Assembly (NCBI RefSeq): GCF_004359215.1
Contig: NC_090610.1
Span: forward strand, 15,689,860-15,727,250
Length of the DNA: 37,391 bases
Direction of reading: 5' to 3'
From: Bremia lactucae
Lineage: Eukaryota > Oomycota > Peronosporomycetes > Peronosporales > Peronosporaceae
The notes under the pieces are model-generated. The model saw nothing but the letters and a program-made list of their open reading frames with translations, had not been told where the DNA came from and made no database searches. Shown here in pieces: positions 37,311-37,391 of this stretch (position 1 is the stretch's first letter; each line of letters begins with the position of its first letter). The translations under genes were made by a program, and so were the position numbers.

Positions 37311-37391
37311 GTGTATCGGGGCACTGCCGACTTGTACTGCTTCAGTACAAGTCCACTTCGCACTGCTTCAGTTGCGAGTGGTGCCTTACGT
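37311..37391 (-). repeat. B3 5' LTR, partial (runs off window)
   Basis: TGTATCGGGGCACTGCCGAC and the next 60 bases match the 3' LTR at 33698-33780. The rest lies beyond the window. Confidence 0.83.

Larger units (their letters stand above)
33698..37391 (-). mobile_element. Ty3/gypsy element, family B copy B3 (internally deleted)
   Basis: Minus strand order from the right edge: partial 5' LTR, PBS, gag start, protease-RT spacer, RT end and RNase H, chromodomain, PPT, 3' LTR. Missing pieces are gag C-terminus with protease, most of RT, and the entire integrase; each deletion joins directly. Both LTR ends and the PBS agree with B2. Confidence 0.88.

Overview
This window looks like repeat-rich intergenic DNA from an oomycete (Peronosporales type). 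That assignment rests on the style of the Ty3/gypsy and Ty1/copia proteins and on no host gene, so it is an inference. No complete ordinary host gene, tRNA, rRNA or CRISPR was found. Almost every recognisable coding stretch belongs to a transposable element, and nearly all are broken by stops, frameshifts, deletions or inversions. Three N runs (1949-2048, 14178-14505, 19418-19691) show this is a gapped scaffold, so some junctions may be assembly artefacts.

Layout. 1-1948: 3' end of a + strand chromodomain gypsy element (family A, copy A1). 2049-5945: minus strand gypsy element of a second family (B1). 5946-13428: a pile of copia pieces (C, D, E, E', F), with LTRs carrying clustered TGACGTCA palindromes and a 46-bp foldback. 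13427-14177: a third family A fragment (A3), then a gap. 14506-15474: a minus strand piece of a family B antisense ORF, a small gag-linker piece and an LTR end. 15482-22692: the most complete element, A2, with 5' LTR, PBS, gag, protease, RT, RNase H, integrase, chromodomain, PPT and a truncated 3' LTR. 22693-22940: a short AT-rich piece whose translation resembles bacterial lipid II flippase MurJ. 22940-23609: a minus strand gypsy fragment. 23610-31131: element B2 (minus) with an internal 2.3-kb inversion. 31132-32190: inverted LTR copies. 32195-33420: a deleted Mutator-like DNA transposon. 33698-37391: element B3 (minus), flanked by its LTRs and internally deleted.

Two observations stand out. 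First, both gypsy families carry an ORF on the strand opposite to gag-pol. It lies between the 3' LTR and the integrase and overlaps the chromodomain in antisense. Its middle region is conserved at protein level between copies whose DNA has diverged, and it ends in a coiled coil. Second, family B DNA and its antisense ORF are packed with short perfect hairpins, far above my rough chance estimate.

In gag-pol terms, gag would form the particle, the protease would cut the polyprotein, RT/RNase H would copy the RNA from a tRNA primer (PBS begins TGGTAGCA in both families), and the chromodomain-tailed integrase would insert the copy. No copy here looks able to do all of this. The role of the antisense ORF is unknown.
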